Positions 45,368 to 53,621 of a stretch of 64,000 bases of DNA are shown piece after piece; position 1 is the stretch's first letter; each line of letters begins with the position of its first letter. The notes beneath the pieces were generated by a model that ran no database searches, was not told the DNA's origin, and was given only the letters and a program-made list of their open reading frames with translations. The DNA lies in assembly GCA_012103375.1 (NCBI GenBank), contig WLWX01000001.1, positions 2,274,492 to 2,338,491 on the forward strand, read 5' to 3'. The stretch comes from Paracoccaceae bacterium (lineage in GTDB: Bacteria > Pseudomonadota > Alphaproteobacteria > Rhodobacterales > Rhodobacteraceae). The position numbers and the translations under genes are program-made.

Positions 45368-45709
45368 ATGGCTGACCAACAGACATCATCCCAAACCGGC
45401 GAAGACCGCGATCCGGACGCCGTGTCACAGACAATCGCCAGCGTTGAAGAGGCGGGTCTTGGGCCACTGGCCTGGCTGGAATTCCTGAGTGATTTCAACA
45501 GTGAGGTTTTGAGCTTTCTGGCGGAAAGGGTCAGGGAGGACGTTAAGACCCAACATGCGATCCTGCACAGCAAAGACCCCGAAGATATGCGCCATCTTCA
45601 GGCCGAGTTTCTGCAAACAGCCATCGACCAATACACCGCGGAAACCGGTAAGCTTGTCGAGATGGGTCAGGATGCGATCGCGCGGGCGCAGAAGACGCCG
45701 ACCAACTGA
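45368..45709 (+). CDS. Phasin family protein
   Basis: 113 residues from ATG 45368 behind AAAGGGGG. The segment PLAWLEFLSDFNSEVLSFLAERVREDVKTQHAIL (in parts), then DPEDMRHLQAEFLQTAIDQYTAETGKLVEMGQDAI, matches alphaproteobacterial phasins, which coat polyhydroxyalkanoate granules. No PHA synthase or depolymerase lies in the window. Expression from a perfect FNR box would tie storage granules to low oxygen. It converges on the HlyD-type gene with 19 bases between stops. Confidence 0.85.
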   Translation: MADQQTSSQTGEDRDPDAVSQTIASVEEAGLGPLAWLEFLSDFNSEVLSFLAERVREDVKTQHAILHSKDPEDMRHLQAEFLQTAIDQYTAETGKLVEMGQDAIARAQKTPTN

Positions 45710-45728
45710 CACTTGGGTTAGCGGCTGA

Positions 45729-46940
45729 TCACAATTCCCGGCGATCAATGATCTCGATGCCGGGCAGCATCCGGTCACTTGGGTGCAGAACGACCTGTTC
45801 ACCGACCGACAGGCCCGACAAAACCTCAGCCACTTGATTGTTGCGCTGGCCGATTTCGACTGCGCGCATCGCCGCGATGCCGTCTTGGGCGACATAGACT
45901 GCCCAGCCGGTATCATTCTTGAACAGCGCACTGACCGGCAGGCGCAGCGCGTCATCAGCTTGCCATTCGATTATGCGAAGAAAGACCGAGAAGCCCGCCC
46001 CCAGACCGGGGCGTTCTTCGACTGGCGTTGTCAATGCGAAGACCGCATCAACGCGCTGTTCTTCAATTCCCAAAGCCGAGATTTTTGTGTGTGCGGTCGG
46101 TTCGATCCGCTTCAGCCGGGCCGCAAGCGGGGTGTTCCCGCCCCAGCGTTTGACTTTGGCGTTCGCATTGGGGGCGATGCGCACCGCGTCGCTGGATAGA
46201 AGATCAACGGTCAGTTCGAGATCGGCCGGGTCGCCGATGCGCAGCAGGTTTGCACCGGCCGTCACAGGGCGTTCACTGATCATCGCAATCGACAGAACCA
46301 GACCGTCGGCCGGGGCCAGCAACTGGACGCAACAGCTTTGCCCGACCTCGCCAGAGCCATTTGGTTCGATCAGCGCTGCGCGCGCGCGTTCTAACGTGCC
46401 CTCGGCCATCGCCACCCGCGCCTGTGCCGCTGCAACGCCCGCGTCTGCCGCATTCAGTTGCAGGGCCGTCGCTTCTAACTGTGTGAACGCGGCAACCGCC
46501 CTTTCGACCAGCTTCTTGGTGCGTTCGTGCTGGTTCAGCGCATAGGCCGCATCGTCCGTTGCTTTGCGCAGTTCCGTCTGGGCAACGTTCAAGGCCGCTT
46601 CCGCCTCATGTGTGGCGGCTTCGGCTTGCACGCGGCTTCGTGTATCCAGCAGGCCCGGCGCGGTGGGTTCAACAATGGCAACAATGGTTTCACCGGCCAC
46701 AACCGGATCGCCGACCGCCACCGGCGACCGCATTGCCGTCCCGGTGAATGGGGCGGCAACTTCGAAGATTTCGCGAATGCGGGTTTTGCCATCAGCATCG
46801 ATGGTGACCTGCATCGGGCCCCGGGTAACTTCGGCCAGGTCAACCGGGACCGGGTCGGTCTGAAAGGAAGTGTAGGCCAACCCAAGCAGAACCGCTGCGC
46901 CAACCCCGGCCAAACCAATGGTTCGTGGTTTCAATGACAT
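45729..46940 (-). CDS. HlyD-type periplasmic adaptor of an ABC exporter
   Basis: 403 residues with an N-terminal membrane anchor (TIGLAGVGAAVLLGLAYTSF). The biotinyl-lipoyl halves are GTAMRSPVAVGDPVVAGETIVAIV and CVQLLAPADGLVLSIAMISERPVTAGANLLRIGD, with an alpha-helical hairpin (RVQAEAATHEAEAALNVAQTELRKA in parts) between. It lies four bases after the FtsX-type permease and completes an ATPase-permease-adaptor set like DevBCA of cyanobacteria. The adaptor would meet a TolC-like outer-membrane channel elsewhere. Export substrate unknown. Confidence 0.9.
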   Translation of the reverse strand: MSLKPRTIGLAGVGAAVLLGLAYTSFQTDPVPVDLAEVTRGPMQVTIDADGKTRIREIFEVAAPFTGTAMRSPVAVGDPVVAGETIVAIVEPTAPGLLDTRSRVQAEAATHEAEAALNVAQTELRKATDDAAYALNQHERTKKLVERAVAAFTQLEATALQLNAADAGVAAAQARVAMAEGTLERARAALIEPNGSGEVGQSCCVQLLAPADGLVLSIAMISERPVTAGANLLRIGDPADLELTVDLLSSDAVRIAPNANAKVKRWGGNTPLAARLKRIEPTAHTKISALGIEEQRVDAVFALTTPVEERPGLGAGFSVFLRIIEWQADDALRLPVSALFKNDTGWAVYVAQDGIAAMRAVEIGQRNNQVAEVLSGLSVGEQVVLHPSDRMLPGIEIIDRREL

Positions 46941-46944
46941 GGCA

Positions 46945-49314
46945 TCACTCCCTTGTTTTCATGACGGCCACCAGATCCAGCCGGTCCAGACGCCGCCGCA
47001 CGATCAGGACAGAAGCGACCGTTGCGGCCAGCACAACCAGGCTTGCGTTAGAGTATGTCGCCGGTTTCAGCACCAGCGGAATGGAATACAGATCGCTGGT
47101 GAAGCCATCGGCCATCGCCTTGGATATCCAGGCGCCGAACAGCCAGCCAAGCGGTTGTGCCAAAAGGGCCAGCAATAGCGTCTCTCCCATCAGGATGTAA
47201 GAGACCTCGCCGCGTGTGAACCCGAGGATGCGCAGACTGGCGAGTTCCCGCGCGCGTTCCGACAGCTGTATCCGCGCGCCGTTATAGGCAACGCCGACAG
47301 TGATCAGGACCGCGATGGTGATATATATCGTGTTCATGATCACGATGTTCTCTTCGATGGTCTCGTTGAATGACCGTCTGGTGTCGGACAGCATCACCAG
47401 CCCGGCCAGTTTGGGGATATCTTTCAAGGCGCGATGCAACGCGTCAGTGCGGGTTTCGTCGAGCGCAACATTCGCAACCGAGATGCGCGGGGCTTGCCGG
47501 AACAGCGCGTTGAGGTATTCCAGATCCATATAGGCGCCGAGGCCGAAGTATTGATTGACGGTGCCTGTGACCGTCAAGGCAAAGGTTTCGCGCCGCCCCG
47601 TCAGGAATTCTGCCTCGATCACGTCGCCAGCGGTGACCCGCAATTGGTCTGCCAGCCGCTCGGACAGGACAATTCCGCCTGGTGGGGCGTTTACGATCCG
47701 GCCCTTGGCGTCGACCACGCGGCTGAGATCGGGGTTTGGCAGGCGGGCCTCGATCGCAACGTTCTTTTGGTGTGATCCGTGGTGCAGAACGGCCGAGTGG
47801 AGTTGCTGGCCTTCGACCTGAAGCGCACCTGGCAGGCGCCGCACATCTTCCAGCGTGGCAAGCGGCATGTCCTGGGCAAACAGCAGCATCACGTCCTGCC
47901 GGTTCGAGGCGTAGAACGCGTTGTCGACGATGGAGTCCAATGCGTCATTGAAGAAGGTTGATGCCACGACTGCCGCGACCGCCATGGCCAGCCCCAACGC
48001 CGTCATCAAACTGCGCAGTGGCCAACGAAGAAAACTGCGCAGGATCATGATCGTGGGCTGCGACAGGCGGGCCGAAGCCATCGCCACGTCGATTGCCGAG
48101 CGTTTGAAGTTGGGCGGGGCGGGGGGCTGCATGGCAATGGCCGGTGCCAGTCGGGCAGCAGCGAGGGCAGCGCGGGTTGCCCCCAGCACGGTAGCCAACA
48201 GGGCGGCCAGACCCGCCATGGCATAGATCCAGGGCGAGATGTTGTAGATCAGAAAGGGAAATTCGTAGAACTCGGCGAATTGGCGTGCCAGATTTCGGGC
48301 CAGCCAGGCACCGGTGCCCCAACCGATGAGAATGCCAACCACGGCAATCAACCCGGCCAGCATCAGGTAGTGCAGGCAGACCTCGACGTTGGAATAGCCG
48401 AGCGCCTTCAACAGGCCAATCTCGCTGCGTTCCAGCGCGATCACCCGTCCCATGACCATGCTGACAAGGAAGGCAGAGATGCCGAAGAAAATCGGCGGCA
48501 ATATCGACGCCATGCTGCGCAGCTGGGTGATCTCGGCGCTGAGGAACGCGTCAGACGGGTGCTGCGAGCGATCATGCGCGCCCAGCCCGCCGTAGGGTTC
48601 CAGCAGCGTGTCGATCGCGTCGATCACGGGTTGCGGCTGTACGCCGCTTGTCAGTTTGACGGACAGAGAATTGAACGCCCCGGCCATATCAAACGCCGCA
48701 GCAGCGGCCCGTCGCGGCATCCAGATGATCGCATAGCCGGCGTTGTCGGGCAGCAGTGCACCGGGACCGATGGTATAGATGAACTCGGGCGATTGCACCG
48801 TGCCGACAATGCGCAACTGCCGTTTCTGGCCGTTCAGATTGATCGCAAAGCTGTCACCGGGCCGGTAGGCATGGGCGCGCGCGAAGGGTTCATTCACCAG
48901 AACGTCGAAACGGGCGGTGGCATCTGGATACTGGCCCGTCTGAAGGATCGGAACGTTCAGCAGGTGCGCGTTGTCATCAGGCAGCGCAATGATGTGCCCA
49001 ACGGCAGTCACAACCCGGTCAGGCAAATCAAGGATCGCATCGCCGACGATGCCGGGTTCCAGCGACATGATACCGGGTATCGCGCGCAGCTCGGGCAGCA
49101 GGCTGTCGGGCACGCGGCGGGCCTGAACGAAGACGTCGGCGAAGCGGTTACGCTCGTAATAGGCGCGCCGGGTTTCGTCCAGGGCGCGGTACATGCCAAA
49201 GGCGGTCAGCAAGATCGCAACGCCGCAGGCCAGCACCAGCGCAATCGCCAGGGCCTGCACCCAAAGACGCCTGAAATCGCGTAACAGTTTCTTATCCAGC
49301 GCCTGCATCGCCAT
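46945..49314 (-). CDS. FtsX-like ABC exporter permease, two FtsX domains
   Basis: 789 residues from ATG 49314 ([18 protein letters not shown]). An N-terminal helix (LAIALVLACGVAILLTAFG) leads to a large periplasmic domain. A first FtsX domain lies at about 265-390 (ILPPIFFGISAFLVSMVMGRVIALERSEIGLLKALGYS in parts). A second helix block starts at about 435 and a final FtsX domain at about 665-780 (IYITIAVLITVGVAYNGARIQLSERARELASLRILGF in parts). The layout is that of macrolide/lipid-type exporters rather than cell-division FtsX. Its ATG overlaps the ATPase stop by one base. Confidence 0.92.
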   Translation of the reverse strand: MAMQALDKKLLRDFRRLWVQALAIALVLACGVAILLTAFGMYRALDETRRAYYERNRFADVFVQARRVPDSLLPELRAIPGIMSLEPGIVGDAILDLPDRVVTAVGHIIALPDDNAHLLNVPILQTGQYPDATARFDVLVNEPFARAHAYRPGDSFAINLNGQKRQLRIVGTVQSPEFIYTIGPGALLPDNAGYAIIWMPRRAAAAAFDMAGAFNSLSVKLTSGVQPQPVIDAIDTLLEPYGGLGAHDRSQHPSDAFLSAEITQLRSMASILPPIFFGISAFLVSMVMGRVIALERSEIGLLKALGYSNVEVCLHYLMLAGLIAVVGILIGWGTGAWLARNLARQFAEFYEFPFLIYNISPWIYAMAGLAALLATVLGATRAALAAARLAPAIAMQPPAPPNFKRSAIDVAMASARLSQPTIMILRSFLRWPLRSLMTALGLAMAVAAVVASTFFNDALDSIVDNAFYASNRQDVMLLFAQDMPLATLEDVRRLPGALQVEGQQLHSAVLHHGSHQKNVAIEARLPNPDLSRVVDAKGRIVNAPPGGIVLSERLADQLRVTAGDVIEAEFLTGRRETFALTVTGTVNQYFGLGAYMDLEYLNALFRQAPRISVANVALDETRTDALHRALKDIPKLAGLVMLSDTRRSFNETIEENIVIMNTIYITIAVLITVGVAYNGARIQLSERARELASLRILGFTRGEVSYILMGETLLLALLAQPLGWLFGAWISKAMADGFTSDLYSIPLVLKPATYSNASLVVLAATVASVLIVRRRLDRLDLVAVMKTRE

Positions 49315-50045
49315 CACCACACGATCTCGGACGGGGCCAGAAGGGTGTCGTTTTCCTCAATTCGGCTGATTTTGCCATCCTGAAAATAGATCACCCGATG
49401 CGCCATCCGGCGAATCTCGGCGTTGTGGGTAATCACGACGGTTGTGGTGCCGAAACGGTCGTTGATGTCGCGCAGCGCCTCAAGCACCTGGACGCCTGTT
49501 GTGCTGTCCAGCGCGCCGGTCGGTTCGTCGCACAAAAGGATCTCGGGGCGTTTGGCGATGGCGCGGGCAATGGCCCCGCGCTGTTGTTCCCCGCCCGACA
49601 ATTCGGACGGGAAATGGTCCATCCGTGTGCTCAATCCGACCAGTTCCAACGCTTCGGCGGCAGGCATCGGGTCGGGGGCGACATCGGTGACAAGCTGGAC
49701 ATTCTCGCGCGCGGTCAGGCTGGGTACCAGGTTGTAGTACTGAAAAACGAAACCGACATGATCACGCCGATAGCGGGTCAGCTGGCGGTCGGACATATCT
49801 GTTAAATCCAGATCGCGAAACCAGACCTGACCGTCAGTCACGTGATCCAGACCGCCCAGAATGTTCAGAAGCGTCGACTTTCCGCTGCCCGATGGACCCA
49901 GAAGCACCGTCAGTTCGCCACTGAACAGCGACAGATCGACCCCGGCCAGGGCAAAGACCTTCACCTCGCCAGTGTCATAGACCTTTGTGACGCCCTTGGT
50001 TCTGAAAACGGTTTCGGGCAAACGCGCGCTCCCTTTTTGCGCCAA
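49314..50045 (-). CDS. ABC exporter ATP-binding protein, MacB/LolD/DevA type
   Basis: 243 residues. Walker [20 protein letters not shown]-loop [17 protein letters not shown], signature [16 protein letters not shown], Walker [14 protein letters not shown] and switch [22 protein letters not shown]. The first glycine after QQR replaces the usual valine, a small oddity. It drives the FtsX-type permease encoded next. An FNR-like site lies 30 bases upstream of the ATG, probably shared with the divergent cNMP-domain gene. Confidence 0.93.
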   Translation of the reverse strand: MAQKGSARLPETVFRTKGVTKVYDTGEVKVFALAGVDLSLFSGELTVLLGPSGSGKSTLLNILGGLDHVTDGQVWFRDLDLTDMSDRQLTRYRRDHVGFVFQYYNLVPSLTARENVQLVTDVAPDPMPAAEALELVGLSTRMDHFPSELSGGEQQRGAIARAIAKRPEILLCDEPTGALDSTTGVQVLEALRDINDRFGTTTVVITHNAEIRRMAHRVIYFQDGKISRIEENDTLLAPSEIVW

Positions 50046-50074
50046 CGGGATGCCATTTTCGGCGCGGCGCGGGA

Positions 50075-50088
50075 TTGATTTTCCTCAA
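50075..50088. promoter_or_regulatory. FNR/Dnr-type operator, one mismatch
   Basis: TTGATTTTCCTCAA, with one half-site mismatch (CTCAA for ATCAA). It lies close to the ATPase start (50045), so at that distance it could repress as well as activate. A perfect box follows 28 bases further on. Confidence 0.6.
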
Positions 50089-50115
50089 CCAGACCGAATT
50101 GGCCGATTTCAAAAT

Positions 50116-50129
50116 TTGATCAGGATCAA
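50116..50129. promoter_or_regulatory. FNR/Dnr-type operator, perfect match
   Basis: TTGATCAGGATCAA, 57 bases before the cNMP-domain gene (50186) and 71 before the divergent ABC ATPase start. TGTATG at 50143-50148 is a possible -10 for the plus strand. Confidence 0.85.
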
Positions 50130-50185
50130 GGTCTGCCAGCCCTGTATGTGCATTCTGGCGTTGGTTCGAAGGGGAAAGGCTCGAC

Positions 50186-50677
50186 ATGGATAAGCGTCAT
50201 CAGTGGGGCCGCGGTCATCCGGCCATCCATGGGTTATCGGCAAGCATCGTGCAAAGGCTGGAGGCGACAGCCGGGCAAATCTGGGCGCGCGCAAATTCGG
50301 AATTGACTGGTTTCGGCGCAGAGGGCGCGATGCTGTTGTTGCTTAGATCAGGGCGCGTGCGTGTCCATGAAGCGGCCCATGTCGGCCCGCGGATCCGATA
50401 CTACGGCGCGCAAGCCGAGGTTTCGACCATGTTGACCAATGGCTGCCTGATCGGGCAATCGCCAAAAACCGCGCGCATCTTTGCCGATACGGACATTGAG
50501 GCCACCACGATAGCGCGGGACACATTCGAACAACTGGTCGAAAGTTCGGCCGATTTTCGTGCCCTGCTGCATTGCTCTTGCAGGCAACGTCTTGCGGATC
50601 TGAGGCAACGCGGCAGCGAGCTCCAATTAAAAAACTATTCCGAACGTCGGACGCAAACACTGAAAAATCTCATCTGA
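50186..50677 (+). CDS. CRP/FNR-type sensory (cNMP-binding-like) domain without DNA-binding domain
   Basis: 163 residues from ATG 50186. The jelly-roll part reads LLLLRSGRVRVHEAA, then IRYYGAQAEVSTMLTNGCLIGQSPKTARIFADTDIEATTIARDTFEQLVESSADFRALLHCSCRQRLADL (in parts), which is the order of a CRP/FNR effector domain and the start of its dimer helix. The protein then stops after a short polar tail; the C-terminal winged helix is absent. There is no premature-stop remnant that I can see downstream, where a DUF2892 gene begins 15 bases later. Cys residues at about 93, 130 and 132 might bind metal or sense redox. Might modulate a full-length FNR by mixed dimers. Confidence 0.72.
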   Translation: MDKRHQWGRGHPAIHGLSASIVQRLEATAGQIWARANSELTGFGAEGAMLLLLRSGRVRVHEAAHVGPRIRYYGAQAEVSTMLTNGCLIGQSPKTARIFADTDIEATTIARDTFEQLVESSADFRALLHCSCRQRLADLRQRGSELQLKNYSERRTQTLKNLI

Positions 50678-50692
50678 GAGAGGAGAGAGATC

Positions 50693-50905
50693 ATGTCACC
50701 GAATGTTGGAAATATCGACCGCGCAATCCGGGCGCTGCTGGGCATCGCGCTGATCACTGCGCCGCTGATCAACTTCATGCAGGTCTGGTCAAGCTCGTGG
50801 CTTAGCTATGGCACAATGGCTGTTGGCGTTATCCTGATCCTGACCGCAGCCTTCTCATTTTGTCCGGTCTATCGGCTGTTCGGCAAGCACGACATCGAAG
50901 TCTGA
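50693..50905 (+). CDS. DUF2892 (YgaP-like) inner-membrane protein
   Basis: 70 residues, start ATG 50693 behind GAGAGGAGAG. Family pattern NVGNIDRAIRALLGIALI at the start and AFSFCPVYRLFGKH at the end, with two membrane helices (ALLGIALITAPLINFM; YGTMAVGVILILTAAFSF). In other bacteria this domain occurs alone or joined to a rhodanese. It follows the cNMP-domain gene by 15 bases and should share its FNR-box promoter. Function unknown; links to sulphur or thiol chemistry have been proposed for relatives. Confidence 0.9.
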   Translation: MSPNVGNIDRAIRALLGIALITAPLINFMQVWSSSWLSYGTMAVGVILILTAAFSFCPVYRLFGKHDIEV

Positions 50906-51043
50906 ACCGGCACTGGCGGTCCGGCGGGCATCTGCCGGGCCACCCTAAGCACGTCGCAAAACGCAGCCCCTGGGGCCGTGAACAGCAGGCCTTTGCCTGC
51001 ACCCCAGAAAGGCTTTCACCCCTGCGCAATGAAAGGATACACG

Positions 51044-52072
51044 ATGCCGATATTTGCCAAATGCCTGCCAGTTCTTGCAGCCGCAGCACTGACCACAATG
51101 GCGGCGACCACTGTGGCCGCAGCCTTTACCGCCTGTCAGGTCACCGATACCGGCGGCATTGACGACAACAGCTTCAACCAGACCGCCTGGAAAGGCGTGC
51201 AGGATGCCCAGGCCACCTTGGGGATCAATGGTCGGTTCCTCGAATCCCAGGCCGAAACAGACTATGAAGCCAACCTGAATTCACTGGTTGGTGGTGACTG
51301 CGATGTCATCATAACGGTCGGGTTCCTGCTGGGCGATGCAACCAAAGAAGCCGCCGAAGCAAATCCGGACCAGAAATTCTCGATCGTCGACTTCGCCTAT
51401 GATCCTGTGGTTCCGAACGTGCTGGGGCAAGTGTATGCAACTGATCAGGCGGCGTTCCTGGCCGGCTATCTGGCTGCCGGAATGACCAAGACTGATATCG
51501 TCGGCACGTTCGGCGGCATCAACATCCCGCCCGTGACGATCTTCATGGATGGGTTCGTGCGCGGCGTGAACCATCACAATGCCCAGAAAGGCACATCGGT
51601 CAGCGTCCTGGGTTGGGACGTTGAGAACCGCGAGGGGCTGTTCACCAACAACTTCGACAGCCTCGATGATGGGCGTGCTTTTGCACAGAACCTGTTTGAC
51701 GAGGGCGCCGACATCGTTTTGCCGGTCGCCGGGCCGGTTGGCCTGGGTTCCGCAGCCCTTGCCGATGAGTTGGGCACCGATGCGCTAAAGATCATCGGGG
51801 TGGATGCGGATCTGTATTTTACTGATCCCGAAAAGCAGCACGTCTATCTGACGTCGATCACCAAGCGGATGGATGCAACTGTTCTGGCGGTGATTGAGGC
51901 GGCGATGAACGACACGTTCGAAGGCGGCCTGATTGTCGGCACATTGGAAAACGGCGGCGTCGATCTGGCCCCGTTTCATGACATGGAAGATGTGGTTCCT
52001 GACGCGTTGAAGGCCGAGCTTGACGCCCTGCGCGCTGCGATCATCGACGGTTCTGTCGACGTCAGCATGTAG
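51044..52072 (+). CDS. BMP family (PnrA-like) substrate-binding protein of a nucleoside ABC importer
   Basis: 342 residues from ATG 51044, with AAAGGA about seven bases before. Signal peptide MPIFAKCLPVLAAAALTTMAATTVAAA. The BMP fold is shown by QVTDTGGIDDNSFNQTAWKGVQDA, DVIITVGFLLGDATKEAAEANPDQKFSIVDFAY (in parts), VYATDQAAFLAGYLAAGM, TFGGINIPPVTIFMDGFVRGV and GVDADLYF. No lipobox cysteine is evident at the predicted cleavage site. Binds purine nucleosides in characterised relatives. First of four genes for a complete importer. Confidence 0.92.
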   Translation: MPIFAKCLPVLAAAALTTMAATTVAAAFTACQVTDTGGIDDNSFNQTAWKGVQDAQATLGINGRFLESQAETDYEANLNSLVGGDCDVIITVGFLLGDATKEAAEANPDQKFSIVDFAYDPVVPNVLGQVYATDQAAFLAGYLAAGMTKTDIVGTFGGINIPPVTIFMDGFVRGVNHHNAQKGTSVSVLGWDVENREGLFTNNFDSLDDGRAFAQNLFDEGADIVLPVAGPVGLGSAALADELGTDALKIIGVDADLYFTDPEKQHVYLTSITKRMDATVLAVIEAAMNDTFEGGLIVGTLENGGVDLAPFHDMEDVVPDALKAELDALRAAIIDGSVDVSM

Positions 52073-52094
52073 GCGGCAGGGCAGGGCGCGCATC

Positions 52095-53621
52095 ATGGAA
52101 GTCCAGCTTCGCGGCATCACCAAGCGGTTCGGTCAGGTCGTCGCCAACGAAGGTGTCGATCTGACCATCCGCGCGGGTGAGGTTCTGGGCCTGCTGGGCG
52201 AGAATGGTGCCGGAAAATCGACGCTGATGAACGTGCTCTGCGGTTTGTACGGCGCCGACGAAGGTGAGATTCTGATCGACGGTGTTCCGACCGTTTTTGA
52301 CGGGCCCGGCGACGCGATCCGCGCAGGGATCGGGATGGTGCATCAGCATTTCATGCTGGTCCCGGTGTTTACAGTCGCCGAGAATGTTGTGTTGGGCGTT
52401 GAACCGACCGGACGTCTGGATCACCTCGACCTGGATCGCGCGCGAGCCGAGGTCCGTCGGATCAGCGAAATCTATGGGCTGGCTGTTGATCCTGACGAGA
52501 AAATCGAAACCCTGCCGGTCGGCGTGCAACAGCGGGTCGAGATCATCAAGGTCTTGTTCCGATCCGCCGATATACTGATCCTGGACGAACCCACGGCCGT
52601 TCTGACCCCGCAAGAAGTGAAGGATTTCTTTCGCATCGTTAATGCCTTGCGCGATGACGGCAAGGCCATCGTTTTCATCACCCACAAGCTGAACGAAATC
52701 CTCGACATCGCGGATCGGATCAGCGTGATCCGGGGCGGAAAAATAGCTGGCGAAGGCATGCCGAAGGAAATGACCCGCAAGGGTCTTGCCGAGATGATGG
52801 TCGGCCGCCCGGTCAATTTCGACGTGGTCAAGCAGCCATTTGAACCGGGTGAGGTGTTGCTCGACGTTCGGGGCGTGACGGTGTTGCGCGACAATGATGA
52901 ACTGGCGGTGGACAGTGTCGATCTGCAAGTCCGCTCGGGCGAGGTTGTTGGCATCGCCGGGGTGCAGGGCAACGGCCAATCTGCGCTGATCGAGGCGCTG
53001 ACCGGGTTGCGCCGGGTTGCCAGCGGAACGATCACGCTTGAGGGCGCGGATATCACCCGTGCCTCGGCCCGTGCTCGTCATCGCCTGGGCGTGGCGCATA
53101 TCCCGGAAGATCGCCAGACCGCCGGTTTGATCGGCGCGTTCACGGTAGCCGAGAACATGGTGCTCGATACCTATTACGATGACCGCTATTCGCGTGGCCC
53201 CCAGATCAACTGGAGCGCGGTAAACCGACAGGCGGCGCAGTTTGTCGCCGATTTCGATGTGCGAACGCCCTCAGTCCAGAAGGCTGCCGGGCACTTGTCA
53301 GGCGGTAACCAGCAGAAGCTTGTGGTCGCACGCGAACTCTCGCGCGAAATACGTCTGGTTGTTGCCGGACAACCGACGCGCGGGCTGGATGTCGGGTCCA
53401 TCGAGTATATCCACAAGCGCCTGATCGAGGCGCGCGACAGCGGCGACGGCGTGCTGATCATCTCGTCCGAGCTGGACGAGATCCTTGCGCTGTCCGACCG
53501 CATTCTGGTGATGTTCAATGGCCGTTTCGTGGCCGAATTCGACGCCAATGCCGGGCTGGTCGACAAGTCCGCCGTCGGGTTGGCGATGCCCGAGGGGGCC
53601 GTAGGCGAGGTGGCGGCATGA
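52095..53621 (+). CDS. Nucleoside ABC importer ATP-binding protein (two ATPase domains)
   Basis: 508 residues from ATG 52095. Domain 1: Walker A GENGAGKSTLMNVL, signature-like LPVGVQQRVEIIKVLF, Walker B ILILDEPTAVLTPQE. Domain 2 from about 255: degenerate Walker A GVQGNGQSALIEALTG, signature LSGGNQQKLVVAREL, and VVAGQPTRGLDVGSIEY for Walker B. This double arrangement is standard for the sugar/nucleoside (RbsA/NupA-like) class. Its stop overlaps the permease start (ATGA). Confidence 0.94.
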   Translation: MEVQLRGITKRFGQVVANEGVDLTIRAGEVLGLLGENGAGKSTLMNVLCGLYGADEGEILIDGVPTVFDGPGDAIRAGIGMVHQHFMLVPVFTVAENVVLGVEPTGRLDHLDLDRARAEVRRISEIYGLAVDPDEKIETLPVGVQQRVEIIKVLFRSADILILDEPTAVLTPQEVKDFFRIVNALRDDGKAIVFITHKLNEILDIADRISVIRGGKIAGEGMPKEMTRKGLAEMMVGRPVNFDVVKQPFEPGEVLLDVRGVTVLRDNDELAVDSVDLQVRSGEVVGIAGVQGNGQSALIEALTGLRRVASGTITLEGADITRASARARHRLGVAHIPEDRQTAGLIGAFTVAENMVLDTYYDDRYSRGPQINWSAVNRQAAQFVADFDVRTPSVQKAAGHLSGGNQQKLVVARELSREIRLVVAGQPTRGLDVGSIEYIHKRLIEARDSGDGVLIISSELDEILALSDRILVMFNGRFVAEFDANAGLVDKSAVGLAMPEGAVGEVAA

